Positions 57,667 to 60,235 of a DNA stretch of 60,235 nucleotides are shown here, in pieces. This stretch comes from Pseudomonadota bacterium (GTDB lineage: Bacteria > Myxococcota_A > UBA9160 > SZUA-336). Under the pieces are notes generated by a model. It was not told the DNA's origin. It saw nothing but the letters and a program-made list of their open reading frames with translations, and did no database searches. The stretch is taken from the NCBI GenBank assembly GCA_003247575.1, contig QJZC01000056.1, positions 1-60,235 on the forward strand, in the 5' to 3' direction. Positions within the stretch are counted from its first letter, which is position 1; each line of letters opens with the position of its first letter. A program made the translations under genes and the position numbers.

Positions 57667-59019
57667 ATGACCTCAGAAGCCGACAGCAGCTTAGGTGCGC
57701 TGCTCGATCAAAAGGTATCGGATTCGCTCGCATCGGCCTTTCCCGCGGCGACGCCCCGACGAGTGTTCGGTAAAGCGCATCTGCCCGGCAAGGCGACCGC
57801 CGTCGTTGGGATGCGGCGAGCCGGGAAGACGACATTCTTGCACCAGCTGCGTCGCGACATGCTGGACACGGGATCTGCTGAGCGCTGGGCGGTGCCTTAC
57901 GTGAACTTCGAAGACGAGCGCCTGGAGGGGATCACCGCAGATCACCTGAATCCGGTGATCGAGGGCTACTACCGTCGGTATCCGGAGGCACGAGCGTCCA
58001 CGCGTGTGATGTGGTGCTTCGACGAGATCCAGGTCGTGTCCGGCTGGGAACGCTTCGTGCGGCGTTTGCTCGACACCGAACAGGTGGACATCTACGTCAC
58101 CGGTTCCTCGGCCGCTCTGCTCTCTCGGGAGATCGCCACAGCGCTCCGAGGCCGCGCCTGGGAGGTCTTGATGCATCCATTCAGCTTCGAGGAGGTTCTG
58201 CGGCATTCCGGTGCCGAGAGCCCGGAGCGGTTGGTGAGCATCTCGTCGCGACAGCGCTCCGTGCTCGAACGATCCTTTCTGGACTACTTGGAGGTCGGCG
58301 GATTTCCAGAGGCCCAAGGTCTCGATTTGGGAACGCGTCGTCAGCTGCTCCGCGACTACGTAGACGTCGCCATGCTCCGAGATGTTGTCGAGCGGCACCA
58401 GGTGAGTAACGTAGCGGGACTCCGCTGGCTTGTGCGGCACTTGCTGGGGAATGCGGCCGGCCTCTTCAGCGTGGAGAAGTTCTACAGCGCCCTGAGATCT
58501 CAGGGGTTCTCGATCTCCAAGGACACGGTCCACCAGCTCGTGGGGCACCTCACCGACTGTTTCCTCGTGCGCACCGTATGGCTCGAAGCGAGATCGGAGC
58601 GCCAGCGGATGGTGAATCCGCGCAAGGCCTACCCGGTGGATCCCGGCCTGATTCCTGTGTACGACCGGAGTGGACGTGCGAATACGGGACATGCACTCGA
58701 GACCGCTGTGCTCATCGAGTTGGAGCGTAGGCGATGCGAAGTGACCTATGTGCGAACCCCAGAGGGCTATGAAGTCGATTTTCTCGCGCGCTTGCCCGAT
58801 GGGCGGGAAGAGTTGATCCAGGTATGCGCGGAAGCTTCTGACCCGACGACCGCGGAACGCGAACTGCGAGCCCTCTCCGAGGCCAAGGCTCAATTCCCGC
58901 GAGCCACGCAGCGGTTGCTCATTCTGAATCATGATGCCCGCCCACGCTCGCACCCTGAAGGTGTTCGGGTTCAGCCAGCGTACGAATGGATGCTCGCAGC
59001 GGAGTCTGACCCTTTATAG
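57667..59019 (+). CDS. AAA ATPase with DUF4143 domain
   Basis: 450 residues. Walker A GMRRAGKTTFLHQL (about 39-52), Walker B VMWCFDEIQVVSGWE with the Asp-Glu, and sensor-like YVTGSSAALLSREI. The C-terminal DUF4143 part (about 325-430) has a PD-(D/E)xK-like shape (ETAVLIELERRRCEVTYVRT, GYEVDFLARLPDGREELIQV). The family is common near mobile elements and defence loci, function largely unknown. ATG 57667 is preceded by AAGGAG some 11-12 bases upstream. Convergent with the truncated helicase. Confidence 0.85.
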   Translation: MTSEADSSLGALLDQKVSDSLASAFPAATPRRVFGKAHLPGKATAVVGMRRAGKTTFLHQLRRDMLDTGSAERWAVPYVNFEDERLEGITADHLNPVIEGYYRRYPEARASTRVMWCFDEIQVVSGWERFVRRLLDTEQVDIYVTGSSAALLSREIATALRGRAWEVLMHPFSFEEVLRHSGAESPERLVSISSRQRSVLERSFLDYLEVGGFPEAQGLDLGTRRQLLRDYVDVAMLRDVVERHQVSNVAGLRWLVRHLLGNAAGLFSVEKFYSALRSQGFSISKDTVHQLVGHLTDCFLVRTVWLEARSERQRMVNPRKAYPVDPGLIPVYDRSGRANTGHALETAVLIELERRRCEVTYVRTPEGYEVDFLARLPDGREELIQVCAEASDPTTAERELRALSEAKAQFPRATQRLLILNHDARPRSHPEGVRVQPAYEWMLAAESDPL

Positions 59020-59057
59020 GACGTATCGCAGCTCGCCGTGTCGGTCTCCTTCAACGC

Positions 59058-60125
59058 TCACGTCGAGCCCCGGTCGTCCGCCAGGCTGGTGCTCTCGATG
59101 CGCTGCGAGAGGCATGTTCGCACGCTATCGGCGTCCGACGATCTGGCTGCTAGCACGCGGTGCGCCAGCGCAAGCGGCAGGCACTCCGAGAACTTCATCC
59201 CTTGCAGGGCATCGTCGTCCACTGAGAACGCGATGAGCGCATCGTCGTTTCGCACGTTCCCGAGTCGTAGCCGCAACTCGTCGATCGTGGTTCGATCCTG
59301 GAGCCGAATCGAGAAGTTCTCTGGGCGAGCAGGTTGCCGCAGTAGTGGGCCCAGAAGTTCGCCGAGGGTCGAGTTCGCCAAGAGACCCGCAAACGTCCAC
59401 CAGCGGACGGTGCCATCGGCCTCGCGAATTAGGGAGGTGCCCTCTTCTGGAAGCCAGCTGAAGGTGCTCCGGAGCTCCTCATGTTTGTCGTGTGCTCGCC
59501 GACTCAGCACGCTTGGGCCATCCGAGCGCAGCGCACTCGCGACCGCGCGACAGAGCTCGAACCGCAGCGGCGTACTCGTCCCCATCCAGCGCGTTCGGCC
59601 CTTTTCGTGTGTGGCCTCCACGTACGCCCGACGCCGCACCCAGTCGACCTGGTTCAACTGCCAGCTCCGGCCCCCGAGCAGTAGAATCAGGGGCCCCTCT
59701 TTCGCAGCTCGGAGCGCTACGGGGTGCACGACTCCGAGCTCGGATCGACCGTGCCAGACGGAGACCAAGGGATCGCTCGTGAAGACCGACATCAGCTCCA
59801 TGAAATGCCGACGGCCGAACGCACGCTCTGCTTCTTCCCCAATCGAGAGCATGCCCTGGTCCTCGATCAGCATGCTCTCCTCGAGCATGAAGTCTACGAG
59901 ATCATCGATGTGTGCATCGGCCATCTGCGCGAATCCGGGCACGCCGGCGAGCCACTGCTTCCAAGAGCGTCTTCCGACGCGCTTTTCCTGTAGCACGAGC
60001 GCCAAGATCTGCTGAGCGAGGATGTGAAACGGATCAGCCGGCGGAGTAATGGGTTCGACATAACCTTCGGACCAGAGGCGATGAAGCCCGAGATCGCGGA
60101 AAGCTCGGCACCAAGCGTAGCCTTC
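59058..60125 (-). pseudogene. Lhr-type DEAD/DEAH helicase, C-terminal remnant
   Basis: The minus strand is open from a TGA at 60126-60128 to the stop at 59058. It reads LHRLWSEGYVEPITPPADPF, ILAQQILALVLQEKRVGRRS, then MLSIGEEAERAFGRRHFMEL and LILLLGGRSWQLNQVDWVRR, all strongly like the C-terminal part of Lhr-type helicases. The helicase motor with Walker motifs is missing. Homology fades at about 60090-60110, where a plus-strand IS5-like transposase frame starts, and no start codon is available. I infer truncation by insertion or deletion, leaving an inactive remnant. Confidence 0.75.
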
Positions 60126-60235
60126 TCACCGAAGGGAAGGGGATTCCGATTGGACTCGCGGTCAGCGGTGCCAACACGCACGACATGCGCTTGGTCCAAG
60201 AAACGCTCGAAAGCCTCCCCCTGGCGCGTCCGTGC
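60089..60235 (+). mobile_element. IS5-family transposase fragment, running off the right edge
   Basis: The plus strand from about 60089 reads RDRGKLGTKRSLLTEGKGIP then IGLAVSGANTHDMRLVQETL, typical of the catalytic core of IS5-type DDE transposases (GKLGTKRSLLxxGxGxPL and GANxHD). No start is present; an in-frame TAA lies at 60047. So this is a 5'-truncated copy. Whether it continues intact beyond 60235 cannot be seen. Confidence 0.78.

Noticed and set aside
1..60235. CRISPR arrays and riboswitches
   Set aside because: No regularly spaced direct repeats of 25-40 bp and no leader structure I could match to a known riboswitch; tandem repeats found are contiguous and short.

Overview
The window is about 60 kb of GC-rich (roughly two-thirds G+C by eye) bacterial DNA. 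A TonB-dependent receptor, many lipoprotein signals, apolipoprotein N-acyltransferase and periplasmic transglutaminases point to a Gram-negative. The mix of cytochrome P450, Baeyer-Villiger-type monooxygenase, crotonase, SDR, fused indolepyruvate ferredoxin oxidoreductase, sigma-54 regulator and FHA/PEGA proteins suggests a deltaproteobacterial lineage in the broad sense (Myxococcota, Binatota or similar). That placement is inference; no rRNA or taxonomic marker was compared.

Layout. 1-5.7 kb: the N-terminus of a flavin monooxygenase leaving the left edge, a beta-helix lipoprotein with an apparent frameshift in its signal peptide, a P450, a DUF5718 protein, a small membrane protein and a dienoyl-CoA isomerase-type crotonase. 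6.0-9.3 kb: a translationally coupled ATP-grasp / alpha-E / transglutaminase triad. 9.4-19 kb: two secreted proteins, a giant indolepyruvate:ferredoxin oxidoreductase, an SDR and a TonB-dependent receptor with a strong terminator. 19-29.5 kb: a lipoprotein, a NodB deacetylase, a membrane protein, a hydrolase, a SelD-N-terminus-like FAD oxidoreductase, a MAPEG protein, TyrRS and a coiled-coil/deacetylase fusion. 30-36.8 kb: a DUF58-transglutaminase-MoxR-TPR operon on the minus strand. 36.9-44.3 kb: pyroglutamyl peptidase, Lnt, an HU-like protein, a Ca2+/Na+ exchanger and a 1114-residue lipoprotein with a transglutaminase-like segment. 44.6-53.9 kb: an FHA-FHA-cyclase protein, a PEGA lipoprotein, a zinc-ribbon protein, an L,D-transpeptidase, a histidine kinase / NtrC regulator / PspA module, a lipoprotein serine protease and a pentapeptide-repeat protein. 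These are mostly envelope functions.

54.2-60.2 kb: after a tRNA-Leu(UAG) gene the character changes. Base composition is lower in G+C in parts, and there is an excisionase-like HTH protein, a 33-residue coupled ORF, a DnaB-N/RepA-type helicase, a phage-type HTH protein, an AAA/DUF4143 ATPase, and an Lhr-type helicase that has lost its N-terminal part where an IS5-type transposase fragment begins. This looks like an integrated, decaying element at a tRNA gene; no integrase is visible in the window.

The most striking unexplained pattern is at the level of sequence. At least nine unrelated places, coding and non-coding, carry fresh-looking tandem duplications of 12-21 bp in 2-3 copies. One of them places a ribosome binding site in every copy and runs across a stop codon. 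The best candidates for poorly described biology are the three separate transglutaminase-fold contexts, the FHA-FHA-cyclase protein with altered C-terminal catalytic positions, the cytoplasmic coiled-coil fused to a periplasmic YibQ-type deacetylase, and the two-component PspA module.
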